IMG/VR virus record: IMGVR_UViG_3300008450_000177
Location: 1-35,871 of that record
Strand: one strand, 5' to 3'
DNA length: 35,871 bases
From: a virus
In this document: in pieces, positions 9,601 to 15,553 of the stretch
Numbering within the stretch: the first letter of the stretch is position 1
How the letters are laid out: every line of letters begins with the position of its first letter
Notes under the pieces: generated by a model
Database searches by the model: none
What the model was told of the DNA's origin: nothing
The model's input: only the letters and a program-made list of their open reading frames with translations
Position numbers and translations under genes: made by a program

Positions 9601-10503
9601 ATGAGTTCAGTAGTAATTTCAGGCGACTCTAGTGGTAGCGTCACACTTCAAGCCCCAGCAGTAGCAGGGTCAACGGTATTAACTTTACCATCAACATCAA
9701 TGACGTTGGGCGGGGGTAAAGATGTCCAAACATTTAATGCTTCAGGCACTTGGACTAAGCCTGCTGGTGCCCCATCAACAGCAACAGTAATTATTGAAGT
9801 TATATCAGGTGGTGGTGCTGGCGGTAGGGGCAACCTTGGTGGTGGCGGTGGTGGTGGCGGTGGTGGTGCTTATGTAAGTAGAATTGTTGCAATTTCATCA
9901 TGTGGGGCAACAGAAACCGTTACAGTTGGGGCTGGCGGTGCGGCAATTTCAGGTTCAAATGGCCGGGGAAATAATGGTGGAACATCATCCTTTGGTTCTT
10001 TAATATCTGTTATTGGCGGTGGCGGTGGTGGGTATAACGCAGTTACGGCTAATCCTGGGGCAACTGGTGGTGGCGGTGGCGGCAACCTTGGTGTCGGTGG
10101 CGCAGGTTATTATGGTGCTGGTGGTGGTGGTTCAGCAGCAAGTTCAGTTGGCACTGGATTACCTTCAGGCAATACAGACGCAAATGGCAATAGCCTTGCA
10201 TTATTTGGTGGTGGTGGTGGTTTTTCTATTGTAAATAATGTTAGTCAAATTGGCGGTGGCACAATTTATGGCGGTGCTGGTGGTGGTGGTAGTGCTAATA
10301 ATACATCTCCCGGTGTAAATCTTGGGGCAGGCGGAGTATCGCAAACTGGTGGTAATGGCGGTGCAGGTGGAAATAACATTTCTACAAGTAATGGCGAAGC
10401 AGGAACGGCACCGGGCGGCGGCGGTGGTGGATGTTTTACTAACGGTGCAAATGTATCAGGCGCAGGTGCGGATGGTCGTGTAATTGTTACAACAATTTGG
10501 TAA
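9601..10503 (+). CDS. Glycine-rich adhesin-like tail protein 1
   Basis: This 300-residue protein begins MSSVVISGDSSGSVTLQAPA, a common head of phage tail-associated proteins. From about residue 80 it runs through many GGGGGG and GGAGG blocks. Such domains are known in some phage adhesins, such as gp38 of T-even relatives, to fold as sandwiches of polyglycine-II helices whose loops bind the receptor. That structure is inferred here from composition. The next gene (10515) is a short chaperone-like partner, and the same pair of gene types is repeated at 10916-11943. Confidence 0.7.
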   Translation: MSSVVISGDSSGSVTLQAPAVAGSTVLTLPSTSMTLGGGKDVQTFNASGTWTKPAGAPSTATVIIEVISGGGAGGRGNLGGGGGGGGGGAYVSRIVAISSCGATETVTVGAGGAAISGSNGRGNNGGTSSFGSLISVIGGGGGGYNAVTANPGATGGGGGGNLGVGGAGYYGAGGGGSAASSVGTGLPSGNTDANGNSLALFGGGGGFSIVNNVSQIGGGTIYGGAGGGGSANNTSPGVNLGAGGVSQTGGNGGAGGNNISTSNGEAGTAPGGGGGGCFTNGANVSGAGADGRVIVTTIW

Positions 10504-10514
10504 GGGTAAAAATT

Positions 10515-10904
10515 ATGGAAAATATAATAAATGCGGCGCAAATAGAAAATGATGTTGTTGTTAATGTTCTTGTGGTAACGGACATAAATTTTTTACCTAA
10601 CCTAGTGGAAATTCCTGACAACTTAAATGTTGGAATTGGCTGGGGCTATGTTAATGACACATTTACAAAACCTGCTGTTAATCCAACTGCGGAAGAAAAC
10701 AAAGCTACTGCTATTAGTTTATTGGAAGCAACTGACTGGACACAAATACCTAGCGTTAGCGATTCTTTACTAAGCAATCCGTACTTGTCTAACAAACTTG
10801 CCTTTGACCAATACCGTAATGATGTTCGTCAATATGCAGTATACCCAGTAGAAGGTGACATTACATGGCCTACAACCCCAACTGAAAACTGGGTTAAAGT
10901 TTAA
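10515..10904 (+). CDS. Small fibre-partner or tail-fibre assembly-like protein 1
   Basis: The chosen start at 10515 (MENIINAAQIENDVVVNVLVV) has AAGGG ten bases upstream, whereas an upstream ATG at 10497 lies inside the previous gene. The 129-residue product resembles the short phage proteins that begin with an AQIDENNIVxNVIVV-type strand and contain GxGWGYxNDTF. These usually follow fibre or adhesin genes and are annotated as tail fibre assembly proteins or virion proteins. The C-terminus (YAVYPVEGDITWPTTPTENW) is typical of that group. The role is inferred. Confidence 0.6.
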   Translation: MENIINAAQIENDVVVNVLVVTDINFLPNLVEIPDNLNVGIGWGYVNDTFTKPAVNPTAEENKATAISLLEATDWTQIPSVSDSLLSNPYLSNKLAFDQYRNDVRQYAVYPVEGDITWPTTPTENWVKV

Positions 10905-10915
10905 GGAAATAAATT

Positions 10916-11761
10916 ATGACAATGATTATAAACGGAACAAGTGGGGTTACCTTTCCCAATTCCACAGTTCAAGTATCCGCAGCACAATCGTATAGAACCC
11001 GTGTACTGTCAACTGGTACAACCTATACAGTACCTAGTGATGTAAGGGCTTTATATGTATTTGTTGTTGGCGCAACAGGTGGTAGACCAGCAGATACTTT
11101 TGCTTATGGTGGTCGTGGTGGTTGTGGTTATTCTGAAACATACTACGCTAGTCCTGCTGCATCTTATACTTATTCTATTGGTGCGGCTGGGGCAATAACT
11201 CCTACTGCTGGCGGCACTACAACTTTTGGTGCAATGTCAGTAACAGGCGGTGGTGCAGTTTCAACTACGGCAGGTGGTACAGGCGGAATAGGTTCAGGCG
11301 GTACATTTAATGCTACAGGTGGTGCTGGTGGGACATCAACTGGAGCTACATCTGGTATTGGTGGAGCTGGCGGTGCTGGCAGTAGAGGTGGCAATGGTGG
11401 CACAGGTGGAAATGCTGTTGTAGGAACATCAGGCGGCGGTGGTGGTACTGGTGGTAATAACGCATCTGGTGCAACAGGTGGTTCAGCAGGTACGGTATCT
11501 GGTAGTGCAATATCACTTGCATTTTTTCCAACAGGTACAACAGAAACACTAAACGCTGGGACTACTTCAGTAAATGTAAACAATGCTGGCGGTGGAGCTA
11601 GTAATAGCTCTAGTTTTAATGCTTTAGTAGCAGGGGCATTTTTCCCCGCTTCAGGAACTTCTCTTGTTCTGTTTAATGCATCGGCAACATTAGCTAGAGT
11701 TCCATCTGGCACAGCTACTGACGGAATCCAAGGACTGATTTGTATTATTGAGGTGTTATAA
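10916..11761 (+). CDS. Glycine-rich adhesin-like tail protein 2
   Basis: The 281-residue product starts with MTMIINGTSGVTFPNSTVQ, a recurrent phage tail-protein head. A Gly/Ala/Thr-rich region (about residues 55-195) follows, with GGxGG repeats interspersed with Thr and Ser, and then a beta-like C-terminal domain (FFPTGTTETLN..FNASATLARVPSG). It resembles the product of 9601-10503 in kind but is not a close copy. Its last base is the first base of the next start (ATAATG), so both are co-translated. Confidence 0.7.
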   Translation: MTMIINGTSGVTFPNSTVQVSAAQSYRTRVLSTGTTYTVPSDVRALYVFVVGATGGRPADTFAYGGRGGCGYSETYYASPAASYTYSIGAAGAITPTAGGTTTFGAMSVTGGGAVSTTAGGTGGIGSGGTFNATGGAGGTSTGATSGIGGAGGAGSRGGNGGTGGNAVVGTSGGGGGTGGNNASGATGGSAGTVSGSAISLAFFPTGTTETLNAGTTSVNVNNAGGGASNSSSFNALVAGAFFPASGTSLVLFNASATLARVPSGTATDGIQGLICIIEVL

Positions 11762-11943
11762 TGATTACAGCTAATTTAGATGAAAACAACATTGTTCTTA
11801 ATGTCATAGTGGCAACTCCACAAGAAGCCATAGAAGCATTTGGTGGTGTATGGGTTGAGTGTCCAGCTTGGGTAGGCATTGGCATGGATATTAATATACC
11901 AGAGCCATTGCCGCCAGTAGAAGTTTTACCAACCGTTGAATAA
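11761..11943 (+). CDS. Small fibre-partner-like protein 2
   Basis: This 60-residue protein (MITANLDENNIVLNVIVATPQ ... WVGIGMDIN) shares the opening strand pattern with the product of 10515-10904 (AQIENDVVVNVLVVTD). The two therefore look like paralogues, this one shorter. It overlaps the stop of the second glycine-rich gene by one base. It is probably the partner or chaperone of that adhesin, by analogy and position. Confidence 0.5.
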   Translation: MITANLDENNIVLNVIVATPQEAIEAFGGVWVECPAWVGIGMDINIPEPLPPVEVLPTVE

Positions 11944-11959
11944 ATAAAAGAGTATATAA

Positions 11960-12169
11960 ATGTCAGAGCCTATAGACCCAGTAGAATACGGTAAGCTAAT
12001 CTCTAAGGTTGAATCCCTTGAGAAGAAGATAGACAAGATGGAGACAGCACTAGATGAACTACTTGCCTTAGCTAACAAAGGGCGTGGTGGGTTCTGGGCT
12101 GGCATGATGATAGCCTCATTGATTGGCGCTGTCATATCCTATGTATCTAGGGCAATGATAGGACACTAA
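11960..12169 (+). CDS. Small coiled-coil membrane protein, lysis-associated
   Basis: The 69-residue product has a charged helical N-terminus with a heptad-like pattern (LISKVESLEKKIDKMETALDELL). One C-terminal transmembrane segment (FWAGMMIASLIGAVISYVS, about residues 45-63) follows. Proteins of this build often sit beside endolysins as accessory holin-like or XhlA-like proteins. It immediately precedes the M15 endolysin, sharing the stop/start base (TAATG). A lysis role is inferred. Confidence 0.55.
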   Translation: MSEPIDPVEYGKLISKVESLEKKIDKMETALDELLALANKGRGGFWAGMMIASLIGAVISYVSRAMIGH

Positions 12170-12585
12170 TGCAACTAACACCTCACTTCTCTCTTGCTGA
12201 ACTAACGGTAACTAAGACTAAGATAGACAACACTCCATCTAAAGAAGTGATTGAAGTCTTACGCACTACTGCTTTCTACATGGAGAAGGTGAGAGAGATA
12301 CTAGGCAATGTGGCTATCACTATCAATAGTGGCTACCGTAGTCCTGATGTCAATCGTGCAGTAGGTGGCACTAGCAACTCGTCACATACCTATGGCTATG
12401 CTGTAGATTTTACAGCTTATGGTCATACTCCCTTGACTATATCTAATATACTCGCTAAGAGTAGTCTAAAGTTTGACCAGTTAATTTATGAACATACATG
12501 GGTGCATATATCATTTGACCCTCGTATGCGTGGTAACATTCTTACGCTGAAGTCTAAAGGCAAATATGTAAAGGGGATTGTATAA
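12169..12585 (+). CDS. Endolysin, M15-family peptidase
   Basis: The 138-residue protein fits the Peptidase_M15_3 family, zinc peptidases that cut peptidoglycan stem peptides. Visible motifs are FSLAELTVTKT near the N-terminus, ITINSGYRSPDVNRAVGG (51-67), SSHTYGYAVDF with His73 and Asp80, and WVHISF with His113. These give the expected His-Asp-His zinc set. There is no signal peptide, so it needs a holin for export. It lies between a small membrane protein and a 3TM holin-like gene, forming a compact lysis cassette with one-base overlaps. Confidence 0.9.
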   Translation: MQLTPHFSLAELTVTKTKIDNTPSKEVIEVLRTTAFYMEKVREILGNVAITINSGYRSPDVNRAVGGTSNSSHTYGYAVDFTAYGHTPLTISNILAKSSLKFDQLIYEHTWVHISFDPRMRGNILTLKSKGKYVKGIV

Positions 12586-12959
12586 TGTGGTCAGTATTAT
12601 TTCCAGCACTAATACCAGCACTAACAGATGGTGTCCGTGGTATCTTCGCTAAGTTTACTGGTGGCGCAGGTGGCACACCTCAGAATGTAACAGAGCGCAT
12701 CCAGCTTATGCAAGCAGAGACAGGTAGACTGCAAGCACTAGCAGAGATAGACAAGCCAATAGGTGAGCCTGACAAATGGGTAGTTAATCTACGCTCTGCC
12801 TTCAGATACCTAGCCATCATTGTTATTTGGGTGGCTACCATTGGCGCTGTGTTTACTCCTACCGTACCAGAAACCATTACTCTTATTATGCTTGACTTAT
12901 CAGGCGCGTGTATGTCGTTCGTAATTGGTGAGCGCATGTACTTAACCCTACGAAAATGA
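12585..12959 (+). CDS. Holin-like protein, 3TM GTA holin type
   Basis: This 124-residue protein has an N-terminal amphipathic or hydrophobic segment and an Arg/Glu-rich middle (NVTERIQLMQAETGRLQALAEID). The conserved KPIGEPDKWVVNLRSAFRYLAIIVIW region and a final hydrophobic segment (TITLIMLDLSGACMSFVIGERM) follow. The pattern fits the 'holin of 3TMs' family found in gene transfer agents and phages. It follows the endolysin with a one-base overlap, as expected for a lysis cassette. Confidence 0.75.
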   Translation: MWSVLFPALIPALTDGVRGIFAKFTGGAGGTPQNVTERIQLMQAETGRLQALAEIDKPIGEPDKWVVNLRSAFRYLAIIVIWVATIGAVFTPTVPETITLIMLDLSGACMSFVIGERMYLTLRK

Positions 12960-13414
12960 CAGTCGTTAGATGGAAGGACGATAGAAAAGAATACTTAAAA
13001 GAATATTCTAAAAGGCCTGAGCAAAAGGAAAAAAAGAAAGCATACCAAGAAGCCCATCCAGAACAGTTTGCTGAATATTATAGAGTGTATAGAGAACGTC
13101 ACCCAGAAAGAAGTTTATTTAGAGCTGCAAGAGACAGGGCTAAAAAAAGAAATCTTGAATTTAATTTAGAATATTCTGATATTGTTATTCCTGATTATTG
13201 TCCAGTATTAGGAATTAAAATTATTTTAACAGCGGGCAGAGGAACTCCCGGTGGAAAATTAAATTCTCCATCATTAGATAGGATTGATAACTCTAAAGGT
13301 TATACAAAAGATAATGTTCAAGTTATTAGCCATCAAGCAAATTCAATGAAATTTACTGCAACAAAAGAAGAGCTATTAAAGTTTGCAGAATGGGTATTGG
13401 AGACTTATAAATGA
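12956..13414 (+). CDS. HNH-type endonuclease, free-standing
   Basis: The 152-residue protein has a very basic, Arg/Lys/Tyr-rich N-terminus (KEYLKEYSKRPEQKEKKKAY). A nuclease-like core follows: Cys82 in DYCPVLGIKI, then SPSLDRIDNSKGYTKDNVQVIS (residues 104-125) and HQANSMK. That LDRIDxxxGYxxxNVxVIS signature is typical of small phage HNH nucleases. It overlaps the holin gene by four bases and the phosphoesterase gene by four bases. Its AT-rich, AGA-using text differs from both neighbours, so it is probably a mobile insertion. Cleavage specificity is unknown. Confidence 0.75.
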   Translation: MTVVRWKDDRKEYLKEYSKRPEQKEKKKAYQEAHPEQFAEYYRVYRERHPERSLFRAARDRAKKRNLEFNLEYSDIVIPDYCPVLGIKIILTAGRGTPGGKLNSPSLDRIDNSKGYTKDNVQVISHQANSMKFTATKEELLKFAEWVLETYK

Positions 13415-14172
13415 CCGTGCATTTGGTGTTGCCAGACGTTCAGGCAAAGGATGGAAATGACTTTACTTTCCTAAAGTGTCTTGGAAATTTTATTGTAGAA
13501 AAACAGCCAGACGTTATTGTGTGCATAGGAGACTTTGCAGACATGGAAAGTTTAAGCACGTATGACAGGGGAATGAAGTCGTTTGAGGGGCGTAGGTACA
13601 CCAAGGATTTATTTGCGGCCAGAGATGCCATGGATGCGCTCCTAGAGCCATTGTTTCGCTACAATAAGATAGCAAAGAAGAACAAACACAAGCTATATAA
13701 ACCTAGAATGGTTCTCACTCTAGGCAATCACGAAAATAGAATCAACCGTGCTATCAATGAGGATAGTAAACTTGAAGGATTGATGTCAACAGATGACTTA
13801 CCGTATCAAGACTGGGAAGTTATACCATTTCTCGATGTCGTCGTTATTGATGGCGTTGCCTACTCGCATTACTTTACATCGGGGGCTATGGGCAGACCTA
13901 TCTGTTCTGCTCAAGCTCTGCTTACGAAGAAGCACATGAGTTGCTTTGCTGGTCATCAGCAAGGAAGACAGATTGCTTACGGCAAACGGGCTGATGGCAC
14001 CGAGATGACAGCTATAATATGTGGCTCTTGTTACGAGCATGACGAGGACTATCTAGGCGCACAAGGCAATCAGCATTACCGTGGCTTCTATGTATTACAT
14101 GAAGTTAAAGATGGTAGCTTTGACGAGATGGCTGTTTCCATTCGCTTCCTTAAAGAAAGGTATAACTACTGA
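13411..14172 (+). CDS. Calcineurin-like metallophosphoesterase
   Basis: The 253-residue protein carries the ordered motifs of the fold: LPDVQ with Asp9, CIGDFADMES with Asp41, LGNHENR with Asn106-His107-Glu108, a later YSHYF with His153, and CFAGHQQGR with His182. The metal-binding set therefore looks complete. Substrate is not predictable; phage members may act on nucleotides, RNA ends or phosphoproteins. It is co-translated with the upstream HNH gene (ATGA overlap) and shares one base with the next gene. It is near the end of the late transcription unit, an unusual place for an enzyme. Confidence 0.85.
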   Translation: MTVHLVLPDVQAKDGNDFTFLKCLGNFIVEKQPDVIVCIGDFADMESLSTYDRGMKSFEGRRYTKDLFAARDAMDALLEPLFRYNKIAKKNKHKLYKPRMVLTLGNHENRINRAINEDSKLEGLMSTDDLPYQDWEVIPFLDVVVIDGVAYSHYFTSGAMGRPICSAQALLTKKHMSCFAGHQQGRQIAYGKRADGTEMTAIICGSCYEHDEDYLGAQGNQHYRGFYVLHEVKDGSFDEMAVSIRFLKERYNY

Positions 14173-14357
14173 TGGCCTACCAACAAGATGATGAATCAAT
14201 GGTTGACGTTTGCAACAGACTGCTTGGCTCTGCGATAGAGGAAATAGAAGTCGATGCTGATGAGCAAACTGTTTACATACACACCAGCACTGGGATGATT
14301 AAGATTGGTGGTGAAGAACTATCTATGTGGGTAGAGTGCGAGCGATACGCAAGCTAG
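14172..14357 (+). CDS. Small acidic hypothetical protein, 61 aa
   Basis: The product (MAYQQDDESMVDVCNRLLGSAIEEIEV...) is acidic, with no recognised family. A two-stranded segment (QTVYIHTSTGMIKIGGEELSMWVE) suggests a small alpha/beta fold. It starts on the last base of the phosphoesterase stop and ends the rightward block. Its TAG stop overlaps the TAG stop of the leftward gene at 14354 within one CTAG, so there is no space for a terminator between the convergent blocks. Confidence 0.55.
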   Translation: MAYQQDDESMVDVCNRLLGSAIEEIEVDADEQTVYIHTSTGMIKIGGEELSMWVECERYAS

Positions 14358-14578
14358 GGTAACTCTCCGCGATTCACATCTATATTGGATTCATCCCAAT
14401 TCAATGGGCATCCAGTCCAGCCACACTCTTTTGTTGATGCAAGGCTCTTGCCACACACATCGCAGATAGGGTCTTTGTTCTTCTTTCCCCATATCAAATC
14501 ATAGTTGTCTTCGTATTGCTTGCTATTCTTGCGTGATAGGATTGCATCCCCAGTCACATCGTTCGTTGTTGTTACCAT
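14354..14578 (-). CDS. Small zinc-ribbon-like protein, 74 aa
   Basis: The C-terminal half contains ICDVCGKSLASTKECGWTGCP, a CxxC plus C-x4-C arrangement that could bind one zinc ion. The N-terminal half is polar with no known domain. A good ribosome binding site (AGGAG, seven to eight bases before the ATG at 14578) supports the start. It is the last leftward gene of the early block and is separated from the rest by the oppositely oriented pqqA. Confidence 0.6.
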   Translation of the reverse strand: MVTTTNDVTGDAILSRKNSKQYEDNYDLIWGKKNKDPICDVCGKSLASTKECGWTGCPLNWDESNIDVNRGELP

Positions 14579-14612
14579 AATAACTCCTACAATTAATGGT
14601 TTTCTCTATTGT

Positions 14613-14640
14613 TTGTCTTTAATATTAAGCGGACTATTAC
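14613..14640 (+). promoter_or_regulatory. Possible promoter upstream of pqqA
   Basis: TTGTCT (14613-14618) and TATTAC (14635-14640) are separated by 16 bases and lie about 42 bases before the pqqA start. The -10 matches four of six consensus bases, so this is a weak call based on spacing and position. The only upstream rightward transcription would have to cross the convergent gene at 14354-14578. Confidence 0.35.
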
Positions 14641-14644
14641 ATAC

Positions 14645-14658
14645 AAGCAATGTTGCTT
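14645..14658. promoter_or_regulatory. Inverted repeat upstream of pqqA, possible operator
   Basis: AAGCAATGTTGCTT is a perfect 6+6 inverted repeat with a TG spacer, lying directly after the possible -10. Its 12-base core AGCAATGTTGCT recurs at 15105-15116 within a leftward gene, again as a perfect palindrome (15103-15118). It may be a binding site or a small leader hairpin; neither is shown. Confidence 0.4.
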
Positions 14659-14681
14659 AACATAAATTAAGGACTACTATC

Positions 14682-14753
14682 ATGTGGACATCACCAGCAG
14701 CTACAGAAATGCGCTTTGGCTTTGAAGTAACAATGTATGTTATGAATAAATAA
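14682..14753 (+). CDS. pqqA: PQQ precursor peptide PqqA
   Basis: This 23-codon gene encodes MWTSPAATEMRFGFEVTMY followed by VMNK. It matches PqqA in length and in every diagnostic place: MW start, Pro5, an acidic-hydrophobic-Arg triplet (EMR), Gly13, and the EVTMY core with Glu15 and Tyr19. In known PqqA the radical-SAM enzyme PqqE, with the chaperone PqqD, joins these two side chains, and the pair becomes PQQ. AAGGA lies eight bases before the ATG. No pqqB, C, D, E or F is present, so host enzymes would have to process it. It lies alone on the plus strand inside the leftward block. The call rests on motif recognition, which is strong despite the short length. Confidence 0.9.
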   Translation: MWTSPAATEMRFGFEVTMYVMNK

Positions 14754-14847
14754 CAAATTTGTGATATATGGTGGCGGCTATTAACCCAGTCGCCATTCCT
14801 AAAGCAAACGCTTCTTTGTAGCACAATATGTATTCAAGTGTATACAT
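14740..14847 (-). CDS. Tiny membrane protein, 35 aa
   Basis: The frame reads MYTLEYILCYKEAFALGMAT then GLIAATIYHKFVIYS, with one hydrophobic segment (about residues 14-28). AGGA lies six bases before the ATG. It starts eight bases after the stop of the 40-residue gene upstream. Its 3' end overlaps the 3' end of pqqA on the other strand by 14 bases. The hairpin at 14772-14795 falls inside its coding region. It is too short for homology by eye. Confidence 0.45.
   Translation of the reverse strand: MYTLEYILCYKEAFALGMATGLIAATIYHKFVIYS
14772..14795. other. Hairpin downstream of pqqA
   Basis: TGGCGGCT (14772-14779) pairs with AGTCGCCA (14788-14795) through eight pairs, one of them G-T, around an 8-base loop. 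It begins 19 bases after the pqqA stop. No T-run follows, so it is not a classical terminator, but it could protect or end the pqqA mRNA. It also lies in the coding region of the small leftward gene at 14740-14847, so it may be fortuitous. Confidence 0.4.
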
Positions 14848-14855
14848 GTCAAATC

Positions 14856-14978
14856 CTAGTAGCAAAAAGTTCCCACATCAGTTGTTATACATTTAAGTAT
14901 TTTCCCATCCGGCATTTTAACTGGTTCGTAGATGTCTGTGCCATTCATTAATGACAATACTAATAATAAATTAATCAT
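14856..14978 (-). CDS. Small hypothetical protein, 40 aa
   Basis: The frame reads MINLLLVLSLMNGTDIYEPV then KMPDGKILKCITTDVGTFCY. The N-terminal 11 residues are hydrophobic like a short signal or anchor, and two Cys residues lie near the end. Its ATG overlaps the stop of the upstream gene (ATGA), which supports translation by coupling. The family is not recognised. Confidence 0.5.
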   Translation of the reverse strand: MINLLLVLSLMNGTDIYEPVKMPDGKILKCITTDVGTFCY

Positions 14979-15199
14979 ACAGTCTTCCCAATGTAGGTTG
15001 CCTTAACGTTATTATTAAACTGCAAAGTTACTGCACAGTCTTGCCCTTTAGTTCCATGCATTAGCTTATATAATCCAAATCCAATGGAAACAATACAGAT
15101 AAGTAGCAATGTTGCTACAACCACGGTGGCTCTATCTATGCTTGAATCTTTCTTGCAGTTGCAGTTGCGCCCTTGGTTGCACTCTTGATTACACGGCAT
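14975..15199 (-). CDS. Cys-rich single-pass membrane protein, 74 aa
   Basis: The N-terminus has four Cys in MPCNQECNQGRNCNCKKD. One clear membrane helix follows (ATVVVATLLLICIVSIGFGLY), then a polar C-terminal tail. The start at 15199 is preferred because GGGG lies seven bases upstream. The alternative ATG two codons earlier (15205) is too close to it. The gene overlaps both neighbours in the leftward early operon. The four Cys could bind metal or be lipidated; neither is shown. Confidence 0.55.
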   Translation of the reverse strand: MPCNQECNQGRNCNCKKDSSIDRATVVVATLLLICIVSIGFGLYKLMHGTKGQDCAVTLQFNNNVKATYIGKTV

Positions 15200-15353
15200 T
15201 GTCATTCCCCTTTAATGCTTCGTTACAGGCTTGAAGTGCATCTACTGTATTGTCATAAACTCCAATGCCTCTCCAGTCAGCTCCAAGCATAAATGCTTCA
15301 CATAAATCTTCCATCGCTTCAATCGCCATCTTTAATGCTTCGTCTTTAGTCAT
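15189..15353 (-). CDS. Small conserved phage protein, 54 aa
   Basis: The frame reads MTKDEALKMAIEAMEDLCEA, continues FMLGADWRGIGVYDNTVDAL and ends QACNEALKGNDNAV. The MTKDEALKxAIEAxE opening and NEALKG ending recur in small phage proteins of unknown function. The product should be mostly helical. Eight bases at its start overlap the DUF3310 gene's end and its stop lies inside the next gene, in keeping with operon packing. Confidence 0.6.
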   Translation of the reverse strand: MTKDEALKMAIEAMEDLCEAFMLGADWRGIGVYDNTVDALQACNEALKGNDNAV

Positions 15354-15552
15354 ATTGTAGTTCCTTTATTAGTTGCAAGTAATGTATCGCCTTGTCAATG
15401 TCCTGCACACCATTCTTGTTGGCATGCCTACATACATACTTAATCACGTTGCCTTCTAGGAACGGTATATTATTCTTAACAATGAATGTTACTGGCTGGA
15501 TTGCCATGTCCTTGTAGTGGCTGCCACCTTCTTGCGTGTCTAGTGCGCTCAT
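15346..15552 (-). CDS. DUF3310 protein
   Basis: The 68-residue product contains the family pattern: GGSHYKDMAIQPVTFI, NNIPFLEGNVIKYVCRH, and NKNGVQDIDKAIHYLQLI. DUF3310 proteins are common in phages and are sometimes annotated as nucleotide kinase-like; the biochemical role is unsettled. It follows the winged-helix gene with one base between start and stop codons. The length is usual for the minimal domain. Confidence 0.8.
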   Translation of the reverse strand: MSALDTQEGGSHYKDMAIQPVTFIVKNNIPFLEGNVIKYVCRHANKNGVQDIDKAIHYLQLIKELQYD

Positions 15553-15553
15553 A

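Noticed and set aside
9870-10541. Long minus-strand open frames rich in proline opposite the glycine-rich genes
   Set aside because: They are the antisense reading of GGT/GGC repeats (Pro codons), lack ribosome binding sites, and the plus-strand genes explain the openness.
11170-11712. 180-codon minus-strand open frame opposite the second glycine-rich gene
   Set aside because: It is a Pro/Val/Ala-rich mirror of the Gly-rich frame and has no start signal; it is a composition artefact.
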